From contig CAZVZK010000022.1 of assembly GCA_964630925.1 (NCBI GenBank), positions 23,537-87,536 on the forward strand: 64,000 nucleotides of DNA. The letters run 5' to 3'. A program made the position numbers and the translations under genes. The notes below the pieces were generated by a model, which saw only the letters and a list, made by a program, of their open reading frames with translations, did not search any database and was not told where the DNA came from. Positions 43,799 to 51,141 of the stretch are shown piece by piece (position 1 is the stretch's first letter; the number at the start of each line of letters is the position of its first letter). Source of the DNA: RGDT01 sp964630925 (lineage in GTDB: Bacteria; Planctomycetota; Planctomycetia; Gemmatales; Gemmataceae).

Positions 43799-46700
43799 AT
43801 GAACGCGATCATCCGCGCCTCACTCAATAACCCCTACGCCATCACCGTCGCCATCCTCTGCGTCTTCATGCTCGGCTCCTTCGCCGTCCTCCAGCTCCCC
43901 ATCGACATCCTGCCCGTGTACAGGGCCCCGGCCGTCCAGGTGTTGACCTTCTACGGCGGCATGTCCGCCACCGCGATCGACAAGGGCATCACCAGCCGCA
44001 TGGAGCGCTGGACCGGCCAGGCGGCAGGCATGACCCGCCAGGAGTCGCGGTCCATCGTCGGCGCCAGCGTCGTCCGCAACTACTTCAACCCCGACACCCC
44101 CCTCAGCGAGGCGATGACGCAGGTGTCGTCCCTCTCCTCGGCCGCGGCCCCCTACCTCCCCCCCGGCACCCTTCCTCCCGTGATCCTGCCCTTCGACCCC
44201 ACCGGGTCCACGCCCGTCTGCGTCATCGCCCTCGACGCGGAGGCCCGCGGGGAGGCCGAGCTGTACGACGCCGGGCGCTACGAGGTCCGCAACATGGTCA
44301 TGTCCATCCGCGGGGCCGTCGCGCCCGTGGTCTACGGGGGCAAGAACCGGGCCATCATCGCCTACCTGAACCGCGAGCAGCTCCAGTCGCGCGGGATGTC
44401 GCCGGTGGACGTGATGGACGGCCTGGAGCGCTACAACGTCTTCCTCCCCACCGGGTCGATGAAGCTCGGGGTCCGGGATTACGCGCTCGAGTCGAACTCG
44501 ATGTACGACGTGATCGACGACATGCGCGAGCTGCCCCTGAAGATGGGCACCGGCCGGCCCGTGGTCCTCGGCGACGTGGCCAACCCCAAGGACACCAGCC
44601 TGATGCAGACGACGGTGGTCCGCGTCAACGGCCGCAAGCAGGTCTACATCCCCGTGTACCGCCAGCCCGGGACCAGCACCCTGAGCGTCGTCGACGAGCT
44701 GAAGGAGCAGCTCCCCGGCATCCAGGGCCGGCTCACCTTCCCCGACATCGCCCTCAAGCTGGTCATGGACCAGTCGGTGTACGTCCGCAACGCCATCCAC
44801 AGCCTCGCGGAGGAGGGCATCCTCGGCGCGTTGCTCTGCTCCCTGGTCATCCTGCTGTTCCTGGGCGACTGGCGCATGACCCTGATCGCCCTCGTCACCA
44901 TCCCCATCGCGGTCCTGGCCGCCATGATGGGCCTGTACTTCACGGGGCAGACGATCAACGTCATGACCCTGGCGGGGCTCGCCCTCGCCATCGGGCCGCT
45001 GGTGGACGCCGCCATCATCGTGCTGGAGAACACCCACCGCCACCTGGGGCACCAGAATATCTCGGCCAGGCTCGCCTCCTACAAGGGCGCCGGGGAGGTC
45101 GCCCTGCCCGGTCTCGTGGCCACCCTCTGCACGCTCCTCGTGCTGGCCCCCCTGGCCTTCGTCCCGGGCCTCGGGCCGTTCCTCTTCAAGCCTCTCGCCC
45201 TCGCCGTCACCTTCGCCATCGTCGCCGCCTACGTCGTCTCCATGACCTTCGTCCCCGTCCTGTCCAGCCTCTGGCTCGCGCCCCACCCCCACGGCCACAC
45301 GCCCGAGCCGACGGTGAACCCCATCCTCCTCGCCTACCGCTGGTGGGACGGCCTGCTGAGCGGCGCCATCTCCTGGTACGCCGCCTCCCTCGCCTCCGTC
45401 CTCCGCTCGCGCTGGGCGGTGTGCGGCCTGGCGCTGCTGCTCTTCGTCGGCGTGGTCATCGGCCTGGGGGGTCGGCTGCGCCGCGAGTTCTTCCCCGAGG
45501 TCGATGCGGGGGCGTTCGAGGTGGCCGTCCGCGCCCCGACGGGCCTGCGTCTGGAGGTCACCGTCGAGCGTGTCTCCGAGGTCGAGCAGGCCATCCGCGA
45601 GGTGGTCGGCGACGATTTGGAGCTGATCATCAGCGAGACGGGTGTCACCCCCGACTGGTCGGCCGCCTACACGCCGAACGCCGGCCCCATGGACGCCGTC
45701 ATCAAGGTGCAGCTTTCGACGCACCGCCACCACACCGCCCAGCAGCACGTCAAGGAGCTGCGTGCCGCGCTCAACGGGGAGCCGGCCTTCACCGGCCTGG
45801 AGTTCGCCTTCGACACCGGGGGCATGATCCGCGGGGCCATGAACGAGGGGAAGTCGACGCCGCTCAACCTCCAGATCCTCGGCAAGGATATCGCCCTCAG
45901 CCGCCTGATCGCCGAGCGGATTCAGGCCGACCTGAAGGAGGTCCGTGGGGTGGTCGATTGCCGGGTGATCCAGCGCCTCGACTACCCGCAGTACGTCATT
46001 GATGTGGACAAGACGAAGGCGGCGTCCCTCGGCCTGACGCAGGGCGAGGTGATGCGGAACGTCGTCGCCGCGTTCAACTCGTCGATCCAGTTCAACAAGA
46101 AGAACTTCTGGATCGACCCGGTGTCGTCGAACCAGTACTACGTGGGCGTGCAGTACCCGGAGGCCGACATCAAGTCGCTGGAGACGATGCTCCAGGTGCC
46201 GATCACAGGGGCGGCCCAGAAGAGCCCGATCCCGCTGGGCAACCTCGTCACGCTGCGCCGCCGCACCGTCCCCGCCGAGCAGTCCCACACGAACCTGCAG
46301 TCGGCGGTGGACGTGACGATGAACATCCAGGGGCGCGACCTGGGGCACGTGGCCGACGACGTGTGGCGCGTCCTGGCCTCGCACGGGGAGGCCCTGCCGT
46401 CGGGCGGCTGGGCGCCCTACGACCCGCGTGGGGACGTGCCGACGCCGCTCAAGGGCGTCAAGATGACGCTCAGCGGCGAGTATTCGCGCATGAACGACAT
46501 GTTCCGGAACCTCGGCCTGGGCCTCGTCGTCGCCGCGCTGCTCGTCTACTTCCTGATGGTCGCCCTGTTCCGCTCGTGGCTGGTGCCGACGGTGATCCTC
46601 TCCGCCGTCCCGCTCGGGCTGATCGGCGTGGTGCTCGTCCTGTTCGTCACGAGGACGGCGATCAACGTGCAGTCGCTGCTCGGGGTCATCTTCATGGTCG

Positions 46701-47038
46701 GGATCGTGGTGTCGAACACGGTGCTGCTGATCGACTTCGCCCAGACGCTACGCAAGCAGGACGGCCTGACGCCGACGGGGGCCATCCTGGAGGCGGCGAA
46801 GGTGCGGGTCAAGCCGGTGATGATGACGGCCCTGGCGGCCTTCTTCGCGCTCTTGCCGATGGCGCTGGGCTTCGCGCACGGCAGCGAGGCGAACGCGCCG
46901 CTGGGGCGGGCGGTGCTGGGCGGCCTGGTGGCCGGGGTGCTGACGACGCTGGTGGTCGTGCCGTGTCTGTACTCGCTGCTGTTGCCGGACGCGCCTGGGA
47001 TGCCGGCGACGGCGGAGGAGATCGAACCGCTGGCGTGA
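43799..47038 (+). CDS. RND efflux pump (AcrB/CusA-type inner-membrane transporter)
   Basis: A 1079-residue RND transporter with twelve expected membrane spans and two large periplasmic loops. Helix 1 is YAITVAILCVFMLGSFAVLQLPIDILP; helix 4 carries GPLVDAAIIVLEN with one intrametal-pore or proton-relay aspartate, as in CusA-like pumps, where AcrB has two. The C-terminal half has GVIFMVGIVVSNTVLLIDF. It exports drugs, metals or lipids using the proton gradient; the substrate is unknown. ATG 43799 starts the cytoplasmic helix; the upstream 23 codons lack conservation. The adaptor gene lies 1.6 kb upstream. Confidence 0.93.
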   Translation: MNAIIRASLNNPYAITVAILCVFMLGSFAVLQLPIDILPVYRAPAVQVLTFYGGMSATAIDKGITSRMERWTGQAAGMTRQESRSIVGASVVRNYFNPDTPLSEAMTQVSSLSSAAAPYLPPGTLPPVILPFDPTGSTPVCVIALDAEARGEAELYDAGRYEVRNMVMSIRGAVAPVVYGGKNRAIIAYLNREQLQSRGMSPVDVMDGLERYNVFLPTGSMKLGVRDYALESNSMYDVIDDMRELPLKMGTGRPVVLGDVANPKDTSLMQTTVVRVNGRKQVYIPVYRQPGTSTLSVVDELKEQLPGIQGRLTFPDIALKLVMDQSVYVRNAIHSLAEEGILGALLCSLVILLFLGDWRMTLIALVTIPIAVLAAMMGLYFTGQTINVMTLAGLALAIGPLVDAAIIVLENTHRHLGHQNISARLASYKGAGEVALPGLVATLCTLLVLAPLAFVPGLGPFLFKPLALAVTFAIVAAYVVSMTFVPVLSSLWLAPHPHGHTPEPTVNPILLAYRWWDGLLSGAISWYAASLASVLRSRWAVCGLALLLFVGVVIGLGGRLRREFFPEVDAGAFEVAVRAPTGLRLEVTVERVSEVEQAIREVVGDDLELIISETGVTPDWSAAYTPNAGPMDAVIKVQLSTHRHHTAQQHVKELRAALNGEPAFTGLEFAFDTGGMIRGAMNEGKSTPLNLQILGKDIALSRLIAERIQADLKEVRGVVDCRVIQRLDYPQYVIDVDKTKAASLGLTQGEVMRNVVAAFNSSIQFNKKNFWIDPVSSNQYYVGVQYPEADIKSLETMLQVPITGAAQKSPIPLGNLVTLRRRTVPAEQSHTNLQSAVDVTMNIQGRDLGHVADDVWRVLASHGEALPSGGWAPYDPRGDVPTPLKGVKMTLSGEYSRMNDMFRNLGLGLVVAALLVYFLMVALFRSWLVPTVILSAVPLGLIGVVLVLFVTRTAINVQSLLGVIFMVGIVVSNTVLLIDFAQTLRKQDGLTPTGAILEAAKVRVKPVMMTALAAFFALLPMALGFAHGSEANAPLGRAVLGGLVAGVLTTLVVVPCLYSLLLPDAPGMPATAEEIEPLA

Positions 47039-47069
47039 CGTGCGGGTGACATTTTCCGGCGCCTTGGGC

Positions 47070-47097
47070 TGGACTTCCTGGGGCGTCGGCGTATACT
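47070..47097 (+). promoter_or_regulatory. Promoter of the initiator tRNA gene
   Basis: TGGACT (47070-47075), a 16-base spacer and TATACT (47092-47097). The expected start is near 47104, about 45 bases before the tRNA. The leader between them can fold (GAGAGG with CCTCTC), as expected for a tRNA precursor trimmed by RNase P. Confidence 0.5.
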
Positions 47098-47148
47098 TCT
47101 GATGAGAGGTGAACGCGGGCTGCAGAGCGCGGGATCCTCTCTCATAGG

Positions 47149-47220
47149 CGCGGTGTGGAGCAGTGGTAGCTCGCCAGGCTCATAACCTGGAGGTCACAGG
47201 TTCAAATCCTGTCGCCGCAA
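47149..47220 (+). tRNA. Initiator tRNA-fMet (anticodon CAT)
   Basis: A 72-base cloverleaf without encoded CCA. Acceptor CGCGGTG pairs with CGCCGCA, leaving the C1-A72 mismatch that marks bacterial initiators. D-stem GAGC/GCTC, anticodon stem CCAGG/CCTGG with loop CTCATAA, T-stem ACAGG/CCTGT with TTCAAAT. The three pairs near the loop are A29-U41, G30-C40, G31-C39, where most bacteria have three G-C pairs. A promoter and a strong terminator flank it, so it is a single-gene unit. Confidence 0.96.
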
Positions 47221-47225
47221 CTCGG

Positions 47226-47264
47226 ACCGGCCCGGCGTGACGAACGCCGGGCCGGTTCTCGTTT
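47226..47264 (+). terminator. Rho-independent terminator of the tRNA gene
   Basis: ACCGGCCCGGCG (47226-47237) pairs perfectly with CGCCGGGCCGGT (47245-47256) around a 7-base loop, followed by TCTCGTTT. It starts 6 bases after the tRNA end. Confidence 0.88.
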
Positions 47265-47548
47265 GGTAGCCGTTCACCGGCTTGTGGAGTTAGACACAAT
47301 TCGACAGGGAGGGCGGCCACGACCCTGGTGTTGGAGGTCTGACCACTTGCCGTGAAATGCAAATCCCGCCACGAATTTGCATTGCAGGGGGTGCCTCGGG
47401 GGGTGCAATGCAATGCAATCCGCCCCACCCGGCCATCCCACCTGTCTACTTCCGTCTAATTCCCACCACCGGCTGAACGGGACCCCCGTTTCTTGGCCGT
47501 GATGGGCTATGGCCTGACGGCTGGTCCTGATGGGACACGACGTGGTGG
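47265..47548. other. 284-base gap with a relatively AT-rich TGCAA-rich segment
   Basis: It contains a hairpin ATGCAAAT/ATTTGCAT (47357-47364 with 47375-47382) and three direct TGCAA units at 47404-47419. No gene is convincing; the minus-strand frame through it runs into the antisense of the tRNA. Confidence 0.5.
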
Positions 47549-48355
47549 TCAAGGGGCCGGCGGCGCGATGAGGCCCATCGCCAGGGGGCGCAGCAGGACA
47601 TCCCCGAGCATCAGGACGCCGGCGGCGGCCACCGTCCAGCCGACCATGCGCGTCAAAGCCGCCTTGTCCATCGTGCCCGTCCACGACGCGCCGAGCCAGC
47701 CGCCCAGGATCGTCGGCCCGGCCAGCCAAAGGACCGGGGCCAGGATCGGGGTGCCGTCCTGCATCCACAGGGCCAGCGCCGACGTGAGCGCGGTCGCGCA
47801 GCCGACGGCCATGTTCGTGCCGACGGCCAGCTTGGGGTCCATGCCGAGCTGCTTGATCATGCGCGGGAGGCGGAGGCTGCCCATCATCAGCCCGGTGATG
47901 GCGGCCAGGAATCCGAGCGCCAGGCCGACGAGCACCTCGACGAACAGGCGGGGGGCGGCGGGGGTGTCGGCCTGATCCTCCTCGGGTGGCGAGAGGAGCA
48001 TGTTGGCGGCGCTGAACAGGAGGAAGCCGCCGATGACGAGTTTGGCGTAGGTCGGCTCGGCGCGGGCGAGGAGCCAGGCGCCGAGGATCCCGCCGGCGAC
48101 GCTGGGGAGGGCGAGGAGCCAGAAGAACGGCCAGACGATGCGTCCGCCGCGGGCGTGGGCGGCGGCCCCGGCCAACGCCCCCATGCCGGAGACGGTGAGA
48201 TTGGCGGCGGCGGCGGCGGCGGCGGTCGGCAGGAAGTAGAGGAGCAATGGCTGGCGGAGCTGGCCGAGCTGGAGGCCCGCGGCGGCCCCGTGGAACGCCA
48301 GGGCGAAGGAAAGGGCGGCGAGGAGGGCGAGGAGGGCGAGGTCGGGTACGTCCAT
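47549..48355 (-). CDS. TauE/SafE-family membrane permease
   Basis: A 268-residue protein with about eight hydrophobic spans and the two repeats of the TauE/SafE (DUF81) family: AAAAAANLTVSGMGALAGAAAH and LALGFLAAITGLMMGSLRLPRM, then KLAVGTNMAVGCATALTSALALW. Family members export sulfite, sulfoacetate or other organosulfur anions; the substrate here is unknown. ATG 48355 begins the first span. Divergent from the ECF sigma gene with an 87-base gap. Confidence 0.88.
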   Translation of the reverse strand: MDVPDLALLALLAALSFALAFHGAAAGLQLGQLRQPLLLYFLPTAAAAAAANLTVSGMGALAGAAAHARGGRIVWPFFWLLALPSVAGGILGAWLLARAEPTYAKLVIGGFLLFSAANMLLSPPEEDQADTPAAPRLFVEVLVGLALGFLAAITGLMMGSLRLPRMIKQLGMDPKLAVGTNMAVGCATALTSALALWMQDGTPILAPVLWLAGPTILGGWLGASWTGTMDKAALTRMVGWTVAAAGVLMLGDVLLRPLAMGLIAPPAP

Positions 48356-48442
48356 GCGAGGGGGCCTTCCGTCGGGCGGCGGGGGGGATAGCAAGCGCCG
48401 GCCCGGGTGTCCAGGCGGGCCGGGCGCGGGTAGAACGTGGGG

Positions 48443-48979
48443 ATGCTGGAGGGGCCGAGGCGGGATGCGCTGGATGCGTGGGCGCGGCAGGTGGGGCCAC
48501 GCGCCATCGCGTACGCGCGCTCGATGACCCGCGACGCCACCCAGGCGGACGACGTCGTGCAGGAGTGCCTGTACCGGCTGATCCGCCGGGACGGCGAATA
48601 CGACCTGCTCCGCGACGGGGTGAAGCTGCTGTTCCGCTCGATCACCAACCTGTGCATCAACCAGGCGAGCCGCGGACGCGCCCTGGGCAGCCTCGACGCG
48701 CGTGGCGACGACGGGAGGGCGTTCGAGGTCGAGGACCGCCTCGCCGCGATGCCCGAGGCCGAGCTGTCGCGCAAGGAGCTGCAGGACGCGATCCGCGTCG
48801 CGATGGACGGGTTGCCGGCGCTGCAGCGGGCGGCGCTGGAGCTGCGGGCGCTGGGCCAGGGGAAGGCGGAGATCGCGGAGGTGTTGCAGGTGTCGGAGAG
48901 CAACGCCGGCGTGCTGGTCCACCGGGCGCGGGCGGCGCTCGCCGAGGCCCTCGCTGAATTCCTCGAGGGGGAGGTGTAA
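48443..48979 (+). CDS. ECF-type RNA polymerase sigma factor
   Basis: A 178-residue sigma factor. Region 2 is RDATQADDVVQECLYRLIRR and the region 4 helix-turn-helix is LPALQRAALELRALGQGKAEIAEVLQVSESNAGVLVHRARAAL. It would recruit RNA polymerase to a small regulon. A GTG 6 bases upstream is an alternative start. It heads a group of plus-strand genes: a secreted Gly/Thr-rich protein and a single-span membrane protein that could act as its anti-sigma factor. Confidence 0.9.
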   Translation: MLEGPRRDALDAWARQVGPRAIAYARSMTRDATQADDVVQECLYRLIRRDGEYDLLRDGVKLLFRSITNLCINQASRGRALGSLDARGDDGRAFEVEDRLAAMPEAELSRKELQDAIRVAMDGLPALQRAALELRALGQGKAEIAEVLQVSESNAGVLVHRARAALAEALAEFLEGEV

Positions 48980-49075
48980 CCGGGTGCGGGCGGGCGTGTT
49001 GCTCTCGTTGGACAGCCGGCGTCCGACGCGACGAAGAGAAGAACAACACGAAACACCATACCGGGGAACGCGGAG

Positions 49076-49564
49076 ATGAACGGCAAGCTGATGATGGTGG
49101 CGGCAGCCCTCCTGATCTGCTCGGGGGCCGCCCAGGCGGCGGGCAAGGTGAAGGTCTCCGCCAAGGGGGCGGTGCCGACGAGCAACGGGGTGGCCTTCGG
49201 CTCGGCGGGCGTCCACGCCGCCGCCGGCCCCAACAACAAGGGCGCCGTCGCCCACGCGTCGGGGGGCACGGCGGTCAAGAACGGCTCCGGCGGCGTGACG
49301 GTCAACCGCGCCGGCGTGTCGGCGGCCGGCGCCAACGGCAAGGGGGGCGTGGCGGCCCACAAGGGCACCACGACGATCACGGGCACGGGGTCCGGCTCCG
49401 GCTACACCGGCTCGACCACGGTGAAGACGAACACCGGCAAGTCGGCCACCACCAGCACCGTGGCGGGCGGCGGCACCGCGACGACCACGGTGACGACGGC
49501 GGGCGGCACCAAGACCTACGTCGCCGGCGACGGGCAGATCACGAACCCGCCGCCGGCGAAGTGA
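49076..49564 (+). CDS. Secreted Gly/Ala/Thr-rich low-complexity protein
   Basis: A 162-residue protein with a clear signal peptide (MNGKLMMVAAALLICSGAAQA) and a mature chain of Gly, Ala, Thr, Ser and Val in loose repeats (GKGGVAAHKGTTTITGTGSG, STVAGGGTATTTVTTAGG). No cysteine remains after cleavage and no domain is recognised. GGAG precedes the ATG. It could be a surface or matrix protein. It follows the sigma gene by 96 bases and may be controlled by it. Confidence 0.72.
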   Translation: MNGKLMMVAAALLICSGAAQAAGKVKVSAKGAVPTSNGVAFGSAGVHAAAGPNNKGAVAHASGGTAVKNGSGGVTVNRAGVSAAGANGKGGVAAHKGTTTITGTGSGSGYTGSTTVKTNTGKSATTSTVAGGGTATTTVTTAGGTKTYVAGDGQITNPPPAK

Positions 49565-49573
49565 TTGCGCCAA

Positions 49574-49755
49574 GGCGAGCGGGGCAGCGTCATGGCCCCG
49601 GGTGGAGCGTCGGCGGCTCTCGTCTTCTCCAATCGCCGAAGTTCGAGAGGCGCTGACGCTGTGTGACTCGGGGCGCCGGCGCGACCCCGCTCGCCTGATC
49701 GAGATGCGCTGACGCTCCAACTCGGGGCGCTGACGCGACCCCGCTCGCCTTGATC
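49574..49755. repeat. REP-like repeat cluster (one inverted and two direct units)
   Basis: GGCGAGCGGGG starts at 49574 and the inverse CCCCGCTCGCC ends two direct units at about 49648-49700 and 49704-49755, each reading GCGCTGACGCT...ACTCGGGGCGC...CGCGACCCCGCTCGCC. A partial third unit (CGCTCACGCTCCA) follows. The same family occurs at 59434-59549. Confidence 0.8.
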
Positions 49756-49779
49756 CGCTCACGCTCCAGAGGGCCAGCC

Positions 49780-50649
49780 ATGAACGACCCCCTCTTCCCC
49801 ACGCCCGACGGCCCGCTCGACAAGCTGGTGCGGCGCCGGCTCGACGCCGACGCCGACGGCGCCGCCGCCGAGGAGGCGTGGCGCAAGGCGAAGGCACGCC
49901 GGCCCGGCGGGGCGTGGGGGGCGTGGTTGGCGCGCGGCGTCATGGCGGCCGCCGCGGCGGTCCTCGTCGCGGCGTTCCTGTTCTGGCCCGGGGGCAAGGC
50001 GCAGGCGTCGCCCGCGGAGATGGTGGCGCGGGCGCGCGACGCCCATCAGGACGAAAGGAGCCGGGAGTACTCCCTCACCGCCGACCCGCCGGCGGCGCTC
50101 GTGCGGCGCTTCCCGCGGGTGGACTTCGGCCGCGAGATCAGCCTGTGGACACGCGGCGACAGGTTCCGCGTCGAGCCTGCCCCCGGCGGAGGCGTCTGGG
50201 GCCAGGACGAGCAAGGAAACGTCTGGTTCGCCCCCACCCGGAAGTTCGGCGTCTGGTTCGGCAAGGACGAGATCCCGCCGGCGTACAAGGAGGCCCTGGC
50301 CGTCCGTAGCGTGCAGCTCCCTACCCTGCTCGACGAGGTGCTGAAGGACTGCGACGTCGAGCGCGTGCCGGGCGGCGACCCGGTGGAGACGACGCTGGAG
50401 GCGTTCGGAAACGGGAGCCTGCGGCGGGCGGAGATCGTCATCGGGCCGGCCGACGTGGTGCGCAGGCTGACGCTGGTCCGCCGCCTGCCCGGCGGGGAGG
50501 ACTTCACGCTGAAGCTAATGCTGAGGGCGCAGGGCGAGAAGCCGGCGGACTTCTACCGCCTCGCGGGGGCCCTGGACGCGGGGGGCGAGAGGATCGGCCC
50601 GCCGACGCCGCGCGGCGCCCGCATCGCCCGCCTGCTGCTCACGAAGTGA
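49780..50649 (+). CDS. Single-span membrane protein, possible anti-sigma or envelope sensor
   Basis: A 289-residue protein: a cytoplasmic N-terminus of about 50 residues (LDKLVRRRLDADADGAAAEEAWRKAKARR), one membrane span (VMAAAAAVLVAAFLFW, about 54-69) and an outer domain of about 215 residues with LWTRGDRFRVEPAPGGGVWGQDE and NVWFAPT. The layout fits anti-sigma factors with an RseB- or LolA-like outer domain, but no zinc motif (HxxxCxxC) is present. Proximity to the ECF sigma gene is the main argument. ATG 49780 begins the conserved part. Confidence 0.6.
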   Translation: MNDPLFPTPDGPLDKLVRRRLDADADGAAAEEAWRKAKARRPGGAWGAWLARGVMAAAAAVLVAAFLFWPGGKAQASPAEMVARARDAHQDERSREYSLTADPPAALVRRFPRVDFGREISLWTRGDRFRVEPAPGGGVWGQDEQGNVWFAPTRKFGVWFGKDEIPPAYKEALAVRSVQLPTLLDEVLKDCDVERVPGGDPVETTLEAFGNGSLRRAEIVIGPADVVRRLTLVRRLPGGEDFTLKLMLRAQGEKPADFYRLAGALDAGGERIGPPTPRGARIARLLLTK

Positions 50650-50678
50650 GCCGATCGCCGTGACTGCTGGTGAGCCTT

Positions 50679-50685
50679 TGGAGGT
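50679..50685 (+). promoter_or_regulatory. Ribosome site deciding a GTG start
   Basis: TTGGAGG lies five bases before GTG 50691 and supports that start over the in-frame GTG at 50670. Confidence 0.55.
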
Positions 50686-50690
50686 GTGGC

Positions 50691-51056
50691 GTGCTGCTGT
50701 ACCGACCCGTCGGGGTGAAGGAGCTGGGGCTGATCGCGGCGTCGGGCTACAGGGCGTTCCCGCCGCGTCTGCCCGGCCAGCCGATCTTCTACCCCGTGCT
50801 GACGCGCGAGTACGCCGTCTCCATCGCGCGGGACTGGAATACCGTAGATGCCGTCTCGGGGTACGCGGGCTTCGTCACCGAATTCGAGGTGGAGGACGGG
50901 TACGCGGCGCGGTACCCGGTGCGGCAGGTCGGGGCGGCGGCGCACCGGGAGCTGTGGGTGCCTGCGGGGGAGCTGGAGGAATTCAACCGGCACATCGTGG
51001 GGAAAATCCGCGTCGTGGAGTCGTTCCACGGCGAGCTGTTCGCGGGGGCTTCCTGA
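50691..51056 (+). CDS. Conserved hypothetical protein (family often labelled ADP-ribosylation/crystallin J1)
   Basis: A 121-residue soluble protein starting with GTG: LYRPVGVKELGLIAASGYRAFPPRLPGQPIFYPVLTREYA, IARDWN, and FEVEDGYAARYPVRQVGAAAHRELWVPAGELEEFNRHI. I recognise this as a widespread short family frequently annotated ADP-ribosylation/crystallin J1, although that label is not backed by visible catalytic residues. Function unknown. Confidence 0.72.
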   Translation: MLLYRPVGVKELGLIAASGYRAFPPRLPGQPIFYPVLTREYAVSIARDWNTVDAVSGYAGFVTEFEVEDGYAARYPVRQVGAAAHRELWVPAGELEEFNRHIVGKIRVVESFHGELFAGAS

Positions 51057-51141
51057 ACGCGACGGCCTCCGGCCTTGTCGTGCCGGAGACAGGCACGGGC
51101 GCTCTTGCGTCCTGCGGGGTGGTTTGGTAGTAGGCTCGCCC

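Noticed and set aside
43820..46384. An 854-codon minus-strand frame antisense to the RND pump
   Set aside because: Shadow of a well-conserved transporter; composition is His/Asp/Gly/Val-rich and without motifs.
47180..47428. A minus-strand frame ending ATGFEPVTSRL
   Set aside because: This peptide is the well-known artefact of translating the antisense of a tRNA T-arm; the frame overlaps the initiator tRNA and its terminator.
48097..48360. GGCGGCGGCGG and GAGGGCGAGGAGGGCGAG runs in the permease gene as microsatellites
   Set aside because: They encode Ala- and Leu-rich membrane helices of the permease on the minus strand and stay in frame.
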